This document shows, piece after piece, positions 32,040 through 32,517 of a stretch of DNA of 32,517 nucleotides. The notes under the pieces were generated by a model. It ran no database searches. It was not told where the DNA came from and saw only the letters and a program-made list of their open reading frames with translations. Within the stretch, counting starts at the first letter, position 1; each line of letters starts with the position of its first letter. Source of the DNA: Candidatus Bipolaricaulota bacterium (GTDB lineage Bacteria; Bipolaricaulota; Bipolaricaulia; M55B111); the NCBI GenBank assembly GCA_018334915.1, contig JAGXLB010000011.1, positions 1 to 32,517 of the forward strand, in the 5' to 3' direction. The translations under genes and the position numbers were made by a program.

Positions 32040-32402
32040 AGCGTTTCTACATAATTGGACAACCCCGGTAAGTGACAGGTAGCAGTTATGTCCTCCTGGA
32101 ATGGTTGACGATACAAACCAACCGCCCGAGCGTGCGAGCTCGGGCTGCTTCGATGCCGGACGAATAGCAGAGGGCTCCCAAACCCTCCAGAAACTATCGG
32201 TATTTCGATGTTAACTAATGACCCTGACACAGGGACCAAAGCTACACGAGTCAATTAAGGGTATTAAGGCTCTTCAAGGGAACAAAGAATTTGCAAGACA
32301 CAGGTTGTAATACTATTGTTTCTTAGTTAACCTCAATTAGGAAAAACTTGAGTATTTATATCCACTATTCCATTAAGGCAGAATAACATCGGGTGAGATT
32401 AG
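32040..32402. other. Gene-free region with an inverted repeat pair and a likely nfu promoter
   Basis: No gene is seen in 363 bp. Contents: the family A pair at 32124-32188, then AT-rich sequence. A weak promoter candidate (TTGAGT, 17 bases, CATTAA) lies just before the nfu start. Confidence 0.5.
32124..32188. repeat. Inverted pair of family A palindromic repeats
   Basis: Left copy 32124-32149: perfect stem GCCCGAGC/GCTCGGGC, loop GTGCGA, TGCT. Right copy 32166-32187, opposite orientation: AGCA with a shorter GAGGG/CCCTC stem. The left stem equals that at 12862 while the loop differs by one base. GGAATGGTTGAC precedes the pair, as at other copies. Confidence 0.7.
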
Positions 32403-32517
32403 ATGATTACAGAAGAAGAAGTTGAAGACGCTCTTGATGAAGTCAGACCATCAATCCAGGCAGACGGTGGCAACGTCGTTCTGGACGAAATTACCGAAGA
32501 TAACGTAGTAAAGGTTC
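32403..32517 (+). CDS. Nfu/NifU C-terminal-type iron-sulfur scaffold protein (partial)
   Basis: The first 38 codons of a gene that runs off the window. The reading MITEEEVEDALDEVRPSIQ followed by ADGGNVVLDEI is the opening of the NifU C-terminal-like domain. The domain's CxxC cluster ligands would lie beyond the edge. Proteins with this domain alone (about 75-90 residues) deliver 4Fe-4S clusters to target enzymes. ATG 32403 follows GGGTGAG by about 6 bases. It is not part of the galactoside operon: the intergenic gap is 363 bp. Confidence 0.85.
   Translation, partial: MITEEEVEDALDEVRPSIQADGGNVVLDEITEDNVVKV

Overview
The window reads as ordinary bacterial chromosome from a halophilic or halotolerant, probably anaerobic and diderm bacterium. 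Many proteins are rich in Asp and Glu, including housekeeping ones (L13, adenylosuccinate synthetase, isoleucyl-tRNA synthetase). Both sugar-binding proteins carry signal peptides without a lipobox cysteine, which suggests free periplasmic proteins. Glycosidases and regulators are of anaerobe-like types, and TTG starts occur several times. The lineage cannot be fixed from this sequence alone; an uncultivated hypersaline or deep-branching bacterial group is my guess. No rRNA, tRNA, CRISPR array or intact transposase was seen.

Left part (1-10172), genes on the minus strand. In transcription order: an alkaline-phosphatase-superfamily hydrolase, a type-2 isoleucyl-tRNA synthetase overlapping a minimal biotin-protein ligase, adenylosuccinate synthetase (purA), ribosomal protein L13 without its usual partner rpsI, and a PAS-GAF-GGDEF diguanylate cyclase.

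Middle part (10173-14869), gene-poor. A convergent pair, a HAD phosphatase (+) and a HypE/AIR-synthase-like protein (-), lies between two clusters of short palindromic repeats that share long direct repeats. Beyond it is a sulfhydrogenase-beta-like iron-sulfur protein with several cluster cysteines missing, then an intergenic region with a long inverted repeat and IS605-like hairpins.

Right part (14870-32039), all plus strand, two sugar operons. The first is a ROK repressor with a Thermus-type glucose/mannose ABC transporter (binding protein and two permeases), closed by a terminator, then a Gfo/Idh/MocA oxidoreductase with its own terminator. The second is an 11-kb galactoside operon: LacI regulator, binding protein, two permeases, GH42 beta-galactosidase, GH4 alpha-galactosidase, galactose mutarotase, a 38-codon small gene, galT and galK. 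It would import an oligo- or heteroside with alpha- and beta-galactosyl linkages, cut both bonds inside the cell and send galactose into the Leloir pathway. galE and the ABC ATPases are not in the window. The window closes inside an Nfu-type iron-sulfur scaffold gene.

The most unusual content is intergenic. One hairpin family (family A) has a fixed AGCA/AGTA flank, an 8-bp stem that changes on both sides together, and a 6-base loop; about 18 copies are visible. A second family (family B) has a TAGAAA-type loop and a CTATCG tail. There are also three IS605-like double-stem hairpins, and a nested perfect inverted repeat enclosing a micro-ORF upstream of lacI.
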